Part shown: positions 13,501 to 28,500 of the stretch, one piece after another
Position numbering within the stretch: the stretch's first letter is position 1
Layout: each line of letters starts with the position of its first letter
The notes under the pieces: model-generated
The model's input: only the letters and a program-made list of their open reading frames with translations
Database searches by the model: none
What the model was told of the DNA's origin: nothing
NCBI RefSeq assembly: GCF_037038585.1
Contig: NC_092524.1
Location: forward strand, 70,518,552 to 70,582,551
Direction: 5' to 3'
Length of the DNA stretch: 64,000 nt
Origin: Patagioenas fasciata
Taxonomy: Eukaryota; Chordata; Aves; Columbiformes; Columbidae
Made by a program: the position numbers and the translations under genes

Positions 13501-16500
13501 AGGCACTTCTGCGCCGTACACACGGCGGCTCTCACGCAGGGAGCGGTAGCTCCTACTATGCATTACATTTCAGTTTTCATGGTGTCATTTTAAAGTATAA
13601 CAGTTAAAGTTTCTTAATTTTACCAATGAACAACAGCACTCCTGGAGCTGTTCAGTTCACACTGAGCTATAAAATAATTTGGTCCCTTTTTTCACACCAT
13701 GTACTATCGCTTGACTTTTAATTTTAATTTACTTGTCACTCTAATTTCAGTTAATGCTAAAAAAAAAAACCCCAACTTGCTAGAGTAAGGGGTAGAAGAG
13801 AGGAAACCTGGCTGAACACCTTGAAATGCTACAAAATGCTATAAACCCTGTTTTACCAAAGGCTGGACACAGGCTTGGTTTTTGCCATAAATGAGAGCTC
13901 AGACAAACAGCAAACTCACAAACCTCTCGAATGCTTCACACTTCTTTGGTGTTCTGTATTTTGACCTTTTAAAGGGGTACGTGACACGTCTCCTTGCTCC
14001 TTGTTCTCGTCATCCCCACACCCGCTGCTGCCGTCCAAACGCTGACCGGCGATGCCAACCTGAGCAGCGCCCTTGTCATCAAATGCTGGCCGTGCAAACG
14101 GAAAACAATTAGTAAAACCAAATTAGGAATAGCTTTTCCTGTAAACTGTTCCATTTTCAGAGCCCCAGGCTGGTTTATGCACACAATACACTCATTTCAG
14201 AAATCTGGGTGTTTCAAGAGATGCTGGGGTTCTGTTCATCTTTCACACATGGAAGCTTTCAGCTGCAGGTAAACCCAAGCTCAACATCTAACCCAAAGCT
14301 TGAACAATCGTTTTTTAGTGTAAAGCCTTTCAAATACGGACAACAGCAAAGGGGGTTTATGTTCAGTGCTAGAAATAAAACTTTCAGCTGATGTGAGCGG
14401 TTAAATATCAAACTGATCTTTACAAGCTCTGCAAGTCTAAAAATCCAGAGACTGAGATCTGACCGGTGTGATGGGCCAAGCGCAGCCAGAAGCAGGAGCA
14501 AAAGGCTTTTCCTTACCGGTTAGTGCACACATACCGTGGGTTAACAGGCACCTCACCGCAGCAGCCAGCTCTCCCGCAGTGATTAACCGGCTCAGTGGGC
14601 AAAGTCAACGTGCTGCTCAGTATTTACACTGAAGGTCAACTTCTCACAGAAAGCCTTTTCATACAATGAATGCAAAATGCTTAACCGCAACATGAATTGC
14701 TATGTACGTGCAGTATTTGCTTCCTGATTTATGCTGTTCCTTGAGAAGCCTGTTTGCTAATTCATCCTGAGGAAAGCGGCCTGAGCTGAGACGGGGAGCA
14801 GCAAGTTCAACTCCTGAAGAAAGACCATGAGTCTCAGTAGCAACTGTTGGCTTTTCAATGTGATGGCTTTGCACATTTAGACTGGTAAGATGCCCTCCAG
14901 TTTCAACTGAACTCCATTTTGCGAACTTTTGGGAAAAAACGCACAGCTGTGAGGCTCCAAAAGGCTGCAGCAGAGCAGGGCTCGGGGAAAGGACCAGCGA
15001 GTACCTGGGTGGACATGGCTGCCTCAGCCCCTTTCCTCCATCCAGCTGAATCAAAATCGATTCAACATAAGCATAAAGAATCAGTTTCTGCCCATTACAG
15101 AAACCTGTAGTTACCTGTACTTCAGTGTGGGTGTAAAACACAACAGCAGCTCTTCAATTTCCTACCAGGAAATGAACTGCTGGCAACGTTTGGACCCTTC
15201 CTGCTCTTACCCAGCTGGTGTCCAGTGAATTCTCAATCCTGCACTGATTCTGAGCTGCACACACTCGCGCGTGGCACCTGCATTAACACATGTCATCCTG
15301 ACACAGAAAGACAGAAACCCTGGGGTTCCTTTCCCACCTCTAGTACCACACTATAAGCTCAATTTGACCAAGCAGGCTCCAGCAAGTACCTTTTCTTAAG
15401 CACTGAAGGGACATGAGCTCATTGAACCAGAACAGCCACGTGAGGTGACCATTCTGCTGCCTCAGTGAAGCAGGACATACCCTGAAGAGCACCGGGAAAT
15501 ACCTGTGCTGGAGCTGCATTCTGCCACCCGTGGGTCTCTGGTTCTTGTGGAAGATGTCCTTGCAGGCTGGGGTTTGCTGCCCAGTAGTGGAAAGGCGTCT
15601 GACCTGTTAAAACATACAACGAATTTTCATAGGAACAAAGCTATACCCTAGTCAGAGCCCATCTAAATCTCTGCAAGGGCATTTTACATTAACAATTGTC
15701 AGTAATAAAATGAAACAGTCCATGATTCACAGTAAGAAACATCTACATTGTCTTCCTCTTATGGCAAAAAAACCCAAACCATTTCTTCTTCAGTTTCCAG
15801 GCTATAATAAGCAAACTTGATCCTTCCTCTGAGCTCGTTCTTCTTCTTACTAATTTCTTTAGGCTGTGGTTCACACACCTTCTGTGGGAGGGTAAAGTCT
15901 TAATGCAGTGCGTGGTGCACCGGGTTCCTATGGCTGCACCAGGGATCTCTTTTGATTTCAAAGCCAGCACAAACTACAATAATATAATTAAGCAGCTACT
16001 GCATAGAGCAATCTACTTTTAGATAGGAAAACAACCACCAAGCCCTTAAGCAATCTGACAGAAAAGACGTCTGCCAGATTTCATGCCTGTTAAGGAGCAG
16101 GGGCAGAGGCTGGGTGGGAATTGCACTCCCGTGGAAGGAGCGGGGCAGAGGTTGCGTGGGAATTGCACTCCCGTGGAAGGAGCAGGGGCAGAGGCTGGGT
16201 GGGAGTTGCACTCACGTGGAAGGAGCAGGGGCAGAGGCTGGGTGGGAGTTGCACTCCCGTGGAAGGAGCAGGGGCAGAGGCTGGGTGGGAGTTGCACTCC
16301 CGTGGAAGGAGCAGGGGCAGAGGCTGGGTGGGAGTTGCACTCCCGTGGAAGGAGCAGGGGCAGAGGCTGGGTGGGAGTTGCACTCCCGTGGAAGGAGCAG
16401 GGGCAGAGGCTGGGTGGGAGCTGCACTCCCGTGGAAGGAGCAGGGGCAGAGGCTGGGTGGGAGCTGCACTCCCGTGGAAGGAGCAGGGGCAGAGGCTGGG

Positions 16501-19500
16501 TGGGAGTTGCACTCCCGTGGAAGGAGCAGGGGCAGAAGCTGGGTGGGAGCTGCACTCCCGTGGAAGGAGCAGGGGCAGAGGCTGGGTGGGAGCTGCACTC
16601 CCGTGGAAGGAGCAGGGGCAGAGGCTGGGTGGGAGCTGCACTCCCGTGGAAGGAGCAGGGGCAGAGGCTGGGTGGGAGTTGCACTCACGCGATTCTCCTC
16701 CCGCGGGGGCCCATGGGCTCGGGGGAGGCGGGCGAGCCCCGGCTGCAGACGCCGCTCTGGCTGCAGGAGGAGCCGCGGGACGGGCAGCCCGCCGACACCT
16801 CCGGTCTGACGGTGGAGTCGGGGCTCTCCAGATCGGAAACGCTGCTGCTCAGCTTCGCCCTCTTCTTCGCTGCGCTGTTCCGTACAGACCTGAGGGAGTT
16901 CTGCATCTAAATGGGGTTTGAAACAAAACGACAGGTTTTATTCACCGCATAGGAAAAACCTTTCTTAAGCAAAAGCAAATACATTTCTGAGCGTGCAGTT
17001 CAATTCACGGGAGCCAGCGCACATGACTCCATGTGGGTTATGCAGTATTATAATGATCCCTTCCCTTGCTTTACTTCACAAGAATAATTACCCTGCAGTT
17101 AAATGCAAATGCACAGTGACACTGTATCCTGGCTTCACTCTGCAAAACACAAGAACAGATTCCTGCAAAAATCCTTCAGCTGCTCTTATCTTTCTTAATA
17201 AACTAAAGGAGGGTTTGAGGGCTGGTAGTGCACACATCCGGGACCTCAGGCCTTCTGCAACGGAACCGCACAAAGCTGCAAAACATGCAGCAGTGGATCC
17301 TGAAAACGGTGCCCAGCAAGCAGAGCTCCTACCCAATCAGGCAGGAAAATCCATCACGACCAGAGCTTCGTGCTACTGCACAGCCTCTCCTCTTCTTGCT
17401 GAACACGTGAGAATTAAAACAAATCCTTCTGTCTGTTTCCCACCTCAAGTTCCGTTCAGCACTGACCGGAGGATGGAAGATGGAGAGAGTTGGGCAAAGC
17501 CACTCAGTGCAACAGCACCTGCTCTCAGACCCGCAGAGACCAGAGACGGGATTTCTGTGAACTGTGACAGAACTAAGGATGCGTTGCATGGGATCATGCG
17601 GGGAAGATCACACAAAATCCCATCGTACCTACGCTGCAATGGTTTTGATTTGTGCTGGTGAGGGTAGTGTGGATGCAGTTCCAACTTCCAACCGCCCCTG
17701 GAAATTATCCAGTGGTATTCAATATTTTCTGCTTGAGTGGCATGTACTGAATACACAGTTACCAGTGTGTTTCCAGGTCCAGGAGGGTGCTGAGCTGCCA
17801 AGGCCAATGCCCAACGTGCCTGTGTCACACGAACAGCCGCAGGGGACACCCCCTTCACCCAGCTTCACATCAGTTCTTGTTTCACCCCACGGAACAAGGA
17901 CTGAATTCCAAGAGCTGGGTCACAGTGCGCGGGTATCAGGACTGCCCGCTGCAGCAAAGCCGGGATGCTGAGGAAACTCCTGGGCTGAGCCAAATTAACC
18001 TTCATCATGGAAGTTATTGGTTATTTAGGGCCCTTTGTTATAACTGAAGAAAGGATTATCACTTAAATCTGATGTGAAATTTAAAATTAGATCAATACAA
18101 TGCAAACAGAAGCTGCGTAAAGGCCCAGAGTTCCGCCTTTGTACCACGGCAACTGAGAACATCACAACTTGAACTTGGAGGAAAACGTGGGAAATCACGA
18201 TGCCCGGAACAAACTCGGGAAGTGTGATTCACCATCGGCTTTTCTGGCAGACACCCGAGGACTGGACACAAGAGGGAGGTTCTTCTCCATGAGAACAACC
18301 AAGCCATCGGGGGGTTCTCCAGCACTGGACACTGGGCCAGCTTGGCTAGACTGGGCTTTGCCAAGAAAGGCTGGACTAGGTGATCCTTGTGGTCCCTTCC
18401 AACCTGGGATTCTATGACCTCATTGAAATCTCCTGTACTGAAGACAGTGCCACAAAATTAAAGTCAGAAACATTATTTCCTGACGCTTGTTCAGAAAGAT
18501 ACAATACATGAACGGGGAGAAGTGCGTTATGTCCCATTTAAACCAACCTCTTCTTGGTCCACTTCCTCGTCATCGACGTTCAGCTCTGACAGATGCGCCG
18601 CAAGCTTCCCCTCCACGTCGCTCAGCCACACGTCCTCGCACTCCTCGCTCCTCCGCGTTGTGACCATGAGCTGCATCCTGTCGGGCAGGGGGCTGGCGAG
18701 GCGGGGGATGGGGGGCACGGGCCGGGCCCCACTCAGCCCGCGGCGCCCGAGCAGGCTGGGCCGCGGCTGCAGGGCGGAGCGCGCGTCCCGCGGGTCCTGC
18801 CCTGCGGAGCACAAACGGACCTCAGCCCTGCACTCACCACAACGAACCCCACCTCTCGTTTCTGTGTCACACCCGAAAACTCCTTTTACAAGGAGGTGAG
18901 AACTGGAAAACATGCTTAGGCACGCAATTTTAGTTCCTGTTATAAAGGTGTTTTGTTTGGCTGAGTAGGAGCAGATTTGAACAAAGCCTTTAAGAAAAGC
19001 AGAACTGGTGCAGATTGTCTCACATATTTAAAAGACGAAAGGAACAAAACACGCCAGTATTTGAATCCACTGAAATACAAAGACCTCCCTTTCTAAAAGA
19101 AGCCTCTGGTGATGTGGCGAGACTAGAGCAGCTATAAAACCCTCAGTTTCTAACAGAAATTCGGGCATTGCATAATTCCCCATTTACTTGCCACCGCTTG
19201 AAACCACCCACGATGCAAACCTGAAATCTGTTTTCCTCTCTTGACATCACTCCTACCTGTGCTGTCTGCTGGCTTTGGAGTGAGAAGGTGCTTGGGTGCG
19301 CTGGGCTTGGGCAGCCCCTCGAAGCTCTTGAGCGGCCAGGAGCTGGAGAAGCTCAGCCCGTTCTCGTGGGGCCCGTTTGGGGAGCGGGTGGGCGGGGAGA
19401 GGCGCCTGGGGCTGTGCCGGGGGGAGCGCAGGGCGCGGGACGGCAGCGTGAATGTGCCCTGGGTGGCGCCGGGACCCTGCAGGGACCCCGTGGGCTCCGC

Positions 19501-22500
19501 TTGATTGCAAACGTTTCTCTGGGACTTGCTGGAAAAACTTAGGCTGGCACAAACTGAGCAAAGAGAACGAAAACAGTATTTGCCGTAATTAGCCTCTTTG
19601 ATGGCTCTTGCAATAGTGTACAATGAAATAATACAGCGTCTATAGATAGTCACAACCGAAGGTCAGCATCTTACCCAAGCAAACAGGCACATCAGCTAAC
19701 TTTGTTTTTCAAATCGCATCGTTCCTCACTCAGCCAAACCCGCAGCCTGGTTTTGAACCCAGCAGCAGGAACCGGCTGGCACGGCAGCACCGCGGTACCC
19801 GTCTGCTAAGAGCTGCACACAGGGCCCAGAAATTACAGCAATGGCGTGAGAACAAAAAGCTTTCCGTGCACCAACACCGGGCCTGTGCCCCACACCTCGC
19901 GGGGACCCGAGAAGGACATTCACCATCTCGGGGGACAAGGCTCCGACCTGGCCCTTGCTGGTACCTGACTGGTGACGTTAACAGAACTCTCTCAATCAGT
20001 TTGTCAAAACCAGCTCAGGTTCTGTTACACAGCACAGAGTCAGATACAACCGTGTGGGCTGCAAACTCACGACTACAAACAGGAGGGAAGTACAGATCTG
20101 GCTGAACAGGGGCTGAACAACCTTTTAGTAATAGTTTTTATTTCTTAAGGCGGCATAGAAATAAAGAGGCATTTCCAAAGTAACATGCACTGGCTTATGA
20201 CAGAGTTAGAATCCACCTACCTTTGTCCTGCTGACAGTTATTTAATCCTAAAAACTGTAAACTGTCCACACTACCGCTCCTCCTGCGTGTCTGTGAGTAC
20301 CCGAGTGTTCCACATTTCCCCGAAACCTGTGGCTGATGGGAGCCCAGAGCACCTTCCGAAAGAAACACAGAAATAACTAGATAAATACTTCACATATGGT
20401 ATTCGACAAAAAAATACACCATAATATTTAATAGTGAATTGAGACTCTTTATCTAACTTCCAGTGTCAGATAGAACTACTTTCAAAGTATTTCATTCAGG
20501 AGTTTCCAAGCAACCTCACAACACTGTTCATGGGCACAAGCTGCAAGAACGGCTGCTTGTTCTTCCAGGGCTTTTCTCCAACCGAGACCTGCAGGGGCCA
20601 AAACAAAAACCCAGAGCGGCTCTCTCATTTAAGATGTGACAACGAAGGGAAGACAAGGCCTTAGAGCCCCAGAACACAGCGAGTTCCTTCCGTGCAGTGA
20701 GGAACGCTGGCGCGTGTCGGCAAAGCCGAGAGCGGAGCCGCGGCGGGCAGGGACAAGTCAGGCCCGGGCCTGCCCGCTCTCTTCACGTGCCCTTCGGCTA
20801 TTGAAACAAGTCCCTGAGTCTCACTGCCAGCGCAAATGAAGTGGAGCGCTACCCCTACGCTCTTCTATAGACGTGGTTTGCAAAAACATCAAAGCGTTTC
20901 TAACCTTTAAAACAACCTTCAGAGCTTACTCTTGGGACAGCTTTGCACCGCAGCTGTTTGCACAAAGCAAAAAGAGAAAATGTGCAAAGCTACAAGAGCC
21001 ACACACTGATTGCTCTTCTGAACAGCCGACCCACAGAAACACGATCTTCCCAACACGCTGCCTGGTTTACAGCTTGGTGTTTCATACCCTGCCACCAATG
21101 CCGTGACAGCATCCCGTTTAGATACCAACTGCCATTGCAGCCAGCAATGTATTCCTGCTCTAAAGTCAGCACAATTCTGTGTCTCCTTTTCATTTAATGT
21201 ACTGCTTTATCTGTATTTTACGGTGTGAAAGAACATGGTCTGAATTGCTCTGTTGCTGATCCTAACGCTGCAGAAGCAGCAGACAGCTCCGTATCTCAGG
21301 GATGTTCCAAGCCCTTTCCTCCAACACACTGGTCACATAACCGCACTATTTCTTTCTGGTCTCGCTGTCTGCAAAAAGAGCTGATCCATAAGCTCCCCTG
21401 GGTCTGTGTGAAATAATGAAAATGTGTGTGCACACAGCAAGACTGGCAAACAGCTTCTCCTGCACCCAGTAGCCAGCTCTTTGTGCTACAAGAAAATCAA
21501 TAACAAAGCAAATAACCAAGAAATGATAAATTGTGTTCATGAAGCTACGAATTTACACTCGGGTTCTTCTCAAAGCGTTTTGCAAACAGCAGATGAAAGG
21601 CTCTCCCGCGGTGTGACGTACCAGCGCAAACAGAGGGGTGCTCCCAGCTCAAACCCACGCAGTTCTGCAGTAAGCTCCTCGAAGCTCTTTTCCTGCTGCA
21701 CGGGTTCTGGTCGCTGAGCGGGGCTCCTGGAGGCGGCCGCAGCTTCGCAGCGTGGAGGAAATCACTGCACGTGGAGACCTGCAGGGAACGGAGAGCGCAG
21801 AGAGTCAGGAGCGTGAAGCCAACGCACAGCCCTTCCGTACAAGCAGAGTTACCCGCCTCACCTTGCCATCCAGCACAGCCAAACCCGCCTTTCTTTGCAA
21901 TAAACCTACACAAACCACTGCCAATACGTTCAAGACAACTGATAGAAAATAAAGGGTTTTTTTCCCTATCACTTAGACAACAAAAAGCAAGAGTGTGTCC
22001 GCGAGCCTTATCCCACCCACAGAACCAAGTGGGATTTGGCATTTCAGCATTATAAAGCATTTAAACTCATTTCCAGCTCTCACCCTAGTACAGGCTGACA
22101 CTATTCACACTGAGGGAAAAGAAAAAGCAACAAAAATTCCATTAACACCTTGAATGATGCACATTAGGCCATGTAAACGTTTAAACAGTCAGTGGCTCCC
22201 CGAGGTGCGAAACAAACAGCTCCGGATTGAGTCTGGACGCTGTGTTTGGTAATGTCGGCGTCTTGTAACAAGAAAATCTGAATAACGTAAGTATTTAGCG
22301 AAGAAAAGATCATGCTGTAAATAAAGGTTTCTTGGTTTCTGATTGAAATAGCAAAATCAGTAATTTCAACCATTTCCAGGCTATTTTAACTCTGCTCTCC
22401 CCTTTCACAGACAAAGCTTCACACTGAGCCCAAAACAGAAGCCAGAACAGAAATGGAAATATTTATTCAGTACTGGAAAGAGCAGCATAAAGTCAAGCCT

Positions 22501-25500
22501 AAAACCCTCCTTTACTCAACAGAGCGCTTGTGCGAGCGGGGAGTTTGCATCTGACACATACACAGCACATTCACTGATAAACACGCACTTCTTAATTTCA
22601 CTGCGCATCTCGGTTCAGCACAAAGACGGATTCTCAAACGGGGAACTTCACAGAAGCTGCTGCACCGTGACAGCGCAGCTCCACCAGTGCGATTCAGTTA
22701 CCTCCTGCATTCCCCGCCTGGGGCGGGTGCAAACCGGGCACCCCAGCGGGACCCAGGGCTGCAACCGGACAGGGCACGGCGCCTGGAGTCCGGTCACTGC
22801 GGCACTTCCACTGCAGCCAAGTGCCCCGAGTTCGTATCTCGATGGGGTTTGATTCCATATCTCGGTGGGGACTGACTTCCTATCTATCTTGGTGGGGACT
22901 GACTTCCTATCTCGATGAGGATTGATTTAATGTTTGATATTTTCAAGGGGGATCACAAAACAAAGCGCGGACAGAACTCAAAACGTGAAGCAGCAGAGTC
23001 ATGAGATGAGCAGCATGGCTATGAGCACGCTCTAATTGTTTTTAAATCATTATGACATTCTACTTGGTCAAATATCTTAAAAATAGAAATTTTTATGGCT
23101 ATGGAACATAGACCAAAAACTTCGAGAGTTTCCACAAAAGCATCAGGTCCTTTCCAAATCAAGAAGATTTGTTTTTAACGGGAGACGGCAGCAGGAACCC
23201 AGCAGGAGTGAAAGGCTTCAGCAGATCGGACCTGCAAACAGTGAAGCTTTGCAAAGAATAAGAAACAAGTTCTGATCGCTGGATCTGCAGTGAGCACACT
23301 GAATTGAATGGGTAAGCAGCAGCGCTGTGCTGGCTTGTCATCGGCCGGGGACCCCGAGGACACCAGGTGTACCTCACAAAGGAGAAAAACGGGGTAAATT
23401 ATTTGTTCCGCATTATTACAAGTTTGGATAAAAGCGGAGATGGGAGCTCGGCATTCCCGCTTCTGCGATCAACCAGCCAGCAAACACTGTATTCAATCCA
23501 CACATCTTCCAGCCTGTGAATAAATGTTACTCGTACAAATTACCAACACCCCATCTTTCCATACAGACAAAACAATGTATGCAGAAGGAGCAAATTACAC
23601 AATGCTGACACGACTGTACAGCTCTGCTCAGGTGTTCCAATCCTAGCCACAGCAACAAAAACCCATTTCTTTTATATGTATTCTTATCAGAGTAACTAGA
23701 GATTTGCTAAACACAGGCATGCAGGGTGACAGCAGACAAACCTAAAGCTGCCAAAGTAGATGGCAGATCCTGGCGAAGGCATTTCTCAAAAGGTTTCAGC
23801 TTCATTTAAATTCCACTGGTACCACCAGCACCGTACAAATACCTGAATCCACCCATGAGAACATTAACGGGGTTACCAAAGCACGGCCCCGCGAGCGGCC
23901 CATCGCTGACAGACGCTTGACATCGCCAGACGAAAGGTCCTGATCGAACCCCCGCAGCCACCAGCGCCACAGTCCCAGGGCCGAGACCAGCAACGGCACA
24001 AACACCGAATGGTGTCTCCCCAAAACACTCCCCAGCCCGCAAAAAACCACAGCTCCCAGCCCTGAGCCCGAGGCCCCAGCCCTTTAACCCTCCCGAGCAC
24101 CACGAACACAAAGAGTTCCACGAAACTCATTTCACAGGGCACTTGAACACTCACTAAGGTCTTCATAACATCCAGCTATTAAGCCTTCTGGTTATCAGAT
24201 GCGCATGTAAATGGAGAACAATAACACAGTGTAGTTATGTGAAAATGTGCGTAGTTTGTGAACACTTCATAGCATGGGTTCAAACTTCAGTAAAACGTTC
24301 AAATGCTCTTGCTCCCCCCCAAAAGAGCCCTGCTTTCAACAGCCAGCATGGGGCCCCTCAACATATGGGGAAAAACCATATTTAATAGTGAATTGAGACT
24401 TTATCTAACTTCCCAGGGGAGCACGGCAGGGCTGAGCGACCCCAGCACAGCTCGCTGGGGCTGGGCAGCCAGCCGGGTTCTCCATGGCTCAGCAGAGCAG
24501 GGGAGCTCGTAAGCTCTGCAGAAGTGGCACTGAGATTTTTAGGAAGAGCTTTTGTACCCCAAACTACAGATGGAGTTAGAGTTAAGCCATGAGCCTTCAG
24601 TCCCAGTACTTAAAACACTGAAGTACGCAACCCTGCACTTTACCCAGAGGATACTAATTGTCAGAAGTAAGACCCATGGATTAAACCAAGACCGGTGTTA
24701 CAGTTTTGTTTAATGACCTTTTGGAGAGGTGAGTGCTGCACAACCCTGAGTGCCTGTCCAGGCAGAGCACCGCTGAACCCCAGCACCAGCACCGGGTCTC
24801 TGCCAGCAAACCCCGTGTCCGTGTGTCCGAGCCTGTGCCAGCCACAGCGCCGGGGCCAGGTGGCTCTGGGTGACCCAACGTCCCGCTGTGCCCACCACTG
24901 CTCCCACCACTGCTCCCCGGCTCCTGGAGAAGTGCTGGAGCTACCAGATTCCTGAGAAAGGCCCTGTGGTGTTTACCCATCAGTCGTGTTTCCTGCCATC
25001 ACTACTGGGGAGAACACTCCTTTCTCATCGCAGAACAACGGCATCGCCTGGAAGGTGGGACGGGGGCAGCCCCAGCCCCTCTCGCTTTAGGGGTTCTCGC
25101 TAAGGGGCATTAGGCAGAGTTGGAGGGGGCAGCACGCGTGTCCCCGCGGGCACACAGGACATGTGGGGCTGTGCTGCCGGCCACCCCAACCCCGCAGCAC
25201 GGCTGGCGACCCTGAGCTTACACACGGCTACGAAACACAGCCGCTCTCAAAGGACGCCAGGGACTGCAGGGAAAGGTGTCATCAACAGTCCCGTTTAACG
25301 GCGCTGACAGCAGCTGCCTTCAGACAGACCCCTGGAGGCAACGAACGTGCTTTATCGACGCTGTATTTTTAGCACACGTTAACTTACACATGTTTTACTT
25401 CATCTCTTATCTGATCAGGAAAGTCTAGACGTGGCCTTGGACAATCGCTCTGTAACGTGACCCTAAAAACACTAGTAGAAAAACAACTTCAAACATTAAG

Positions 25501-28500
25501 CTCATTTCATGCATTCTTTCAGGCTCAGAATTACTCCAAAAGTTAATTTTTAAGCAAATTCATTTCAAAGGAATGTCCAAATTAATTATTAATTTTTTAC
25601 ATTCATATAAACAAGTCCACTATCTGAATTTTATGCATGATATACCTTACTGGAAACAGCTGAGAGGAGATGCAGGGCTAGCTTGCTTTCTCCCCTTTAC
25701 TTTGTTTGCTAAATGCCCCAAGAAAAAGAGCTTCATTTACACAGCTTACGGCAAACCCCTTCAGCTAATAAGGAATGTCTTCAAGTAGAGGAAACACCGT
25801 CCAGGTTTATTCATCCCAGTGTGCCTTCAGCAAAAACACCGGTCTCCTTGTATTGAAGGTACAAACACACCCCGGGATAAGAGCAGATAGAAAGATGTGC
25901 CCTGCGCCGGGGAACTTTACAGCCTCTGCAGACAGATGGACAGCGACAGAAGCGTGGACAGGGTAATGACAAAACCATCAGGATGTGCGGACAGGGTCAC
26001 GATGCTGTCAGCCCACAGCGATCCAGTAAATACTTCAATACTTAGACCACTGCGTCGTTTCAACTCCCATTACAGTAAATGTGGGTCCAGCCAACAGGAC
26101 TCAGTGAAGTGTTGAGAACAACCGGCCTCCTCCTGGGAGGTCCCTGGTGGCCCCCCCGACACAGACCGGCTCTCCATCCAGCAGGGGCTGCCCAGGCCAT
26201 CACCACGGAGGACACGACACGGAACCCCTGCTCCTTTCTCCCTTCCACACGATGATGAGCAGCACCTTATCTTCTGATAAAACGCCCCCACGACACTTCT
26301 CTTTGTAAACAAGGCTGCTCCTTCCCTCACCGAGGGCAAAGCCACAGGAGCCACATTAGGTCGTGTTGTGTCTTTCACAGGAGCCCCGGCACAGCCAAAC
26401 CGTTTTTACAGACGCTGCAGCAAAACCTGAGTGCCAGCACTATTTCTGAGTGACAAACAAGTGCCACCGGCATCAGTTAAACAACCGCTATCGCAGGGAG
26501 GTAGATGTACGATGGTTCAGCAGTGTGAGCAGACTCAACGGGGACTGTTCAGAGAGGTAAAGTCACTCCTTGAGCCAACTTACATTGCACTTAACGTGTT
26601 GTGAAAGAGCTCAGCAGGTGGGCAGCTGTGTAACCCACAGCAATTGTTAAACCCCGCTCCCAAAAGCCAGTTGCAGACTCATTGCAAAGCCTTACGTCTG
26701 CCAGCCGTACGCTCTTCAAAGAAACAGCTTGAATTTGCCCATGGACCCAACCACGTTTTTCAAACCCACTGAACACAAAATATCAGGTGCTGTGTCGTAT
26801 CAGCGTTCAGACGAGTCTTCGTAACAACGGGAACAGCGCTCCTGACACTGTTCACAGCGTTCAGGTGAACCGATACCACTAAAGCAACCTGGTGAGAATG
26901 CAGGTGTAATTCGGTGCTGTGTTCATCCACATCCAAGTTAAAACGGGCAGCTTCCAAACCCTATCAAACGTGACATCACATTACTCCTGTCAGTACTTAC
27001 CTGCACATAAACAAAAAGCTACGTGGAGTTAAACTGCAATGTGAAATGAATTCTGGAGGTTTCTGGTTATTTGGACATGTTTTGAGAGCGCAAAAGGAGC
27101 ATTACATGTTTCCCTTGGCAGAGTGCAGCTTATGAAGTCTTCAAATTCTGACACCTCAAAGCTGCCTATCTGCTTTCTACCAACTTCAATATGCAAGAAA
27201 ACAACGTAAAATGGAAGTGAGAGGCAAACACAGCGAGTCAGAAGGCAGAGGGAAGAGACAGAAGCAAAAGGAATCTCTAGGAGACACAGGTTGTGTCAGA
27301 AAAACAGTCATTAGTGCAAAAAATTTAGTTCTTATTGAAGAGGAATAAATACAGTACATGACAAACGGGATTTCCTCCCTGCAGAAGTATTTTCATTGCC
27401 ACCTATGGTATAGTACATGGCAGCAGCAAAAGAAAAGCAAGAGTGGTTAATGTCACAGCCCGAGTCCCTGCAGAGCAGCAAGGAAAAGAGACTTGGGAAT
27501 GGAACCTGCGCCGGTGGCCACAAACGGTTCTGCTCACAACACTGTTCCACCCAGAAAGGCTGGAATGGATTCTGTTCCAATTCTGCAAACACAGACAGCA
27601 CAAAAATAACTTCCACATCTGTTCATGAGTAGGAACAAAGTTAAATATTCAGCATAATACACAGGGATGTAAAAATAAAGACGATCGGGAAAGGAAAACA
27701 TCCATTTAAACTTGAAGTATTTGCATGATGTTATGGTAAAGTCTACCAAGGAGAAAAGAAGAAAACCTGTCATCCCACAGGGATTCAGGCACACAGGCAC
27801 CTGGCAGCTGGGGTGGTTTGCATCCCAATATTACATGGGGGGATTTACACCCACGAAGTTCATGCTACACATGTGAAAATACACATACAAAACCACATTT
27901 ATCAAGCATGTTCCTTAGTAAACCAAGTACCCCACTATCACTGACTCAAAGCCATGAACATGTAGCTATTTCCCCAGGTCAAATTTAACTCGAAGTTCAC
28001 ACCATTTCTAAGTGCACTTTACAGACGCAGTAAAACAGAAACTTGCTTCAGGAGTGGAAAATCCGGCCACTCTCCCAATTTACAGGAATAAATACAAACA
28101 CATGCATAAAAAGATTTTAAAAAATAGTAATAATTTTTAAAAGGACAACTTCCACAGCACCTGTGACCTCCAGAAAGGGCTGGTTCCGGCAGAGGCCCAT
28201 CCACCGTCCCGAGCACCAGCCGGTTTTGGGGTGTGCTGGTTGCTTTGTGCTTGCAGCAGCACAGAGCTCAGAGCTCAGCACAGCGTGCTGCAGAATGCTG
28301 CCAGTCCACTCTCATCGCCACGAGTTGTGTCAGCTAACAGCGAAAAGCTGGTTCAGTAAGAAAAACCTTCTTGCTCGAGAGGTGTTTGCTACACAACTGT
28401 TTGTCCACACCCTATCTGCTCTGTAGATAACCCAAGGGAGCTTGGTTGCCGGATCCATCAACTCAAAGATGCAGATCTCTTCAGGAGTCTGAGTGAAGCC

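Noticed and set aside
14659..15141. Minus-strand 160-codon frame with faint likeness to the TOGARAM1 linker (WSSVETGGHL)
   Set aside because: No phase-compatible donor, and exons 7, 8 and 9 join in phase without it and cover the human linker.
16046..16921. Overlapping 160-275-codon frames on both strands
   Set aside because: Produced by the 43-bp minisatellite; only the minus-strand exon 16689-16906 is real.
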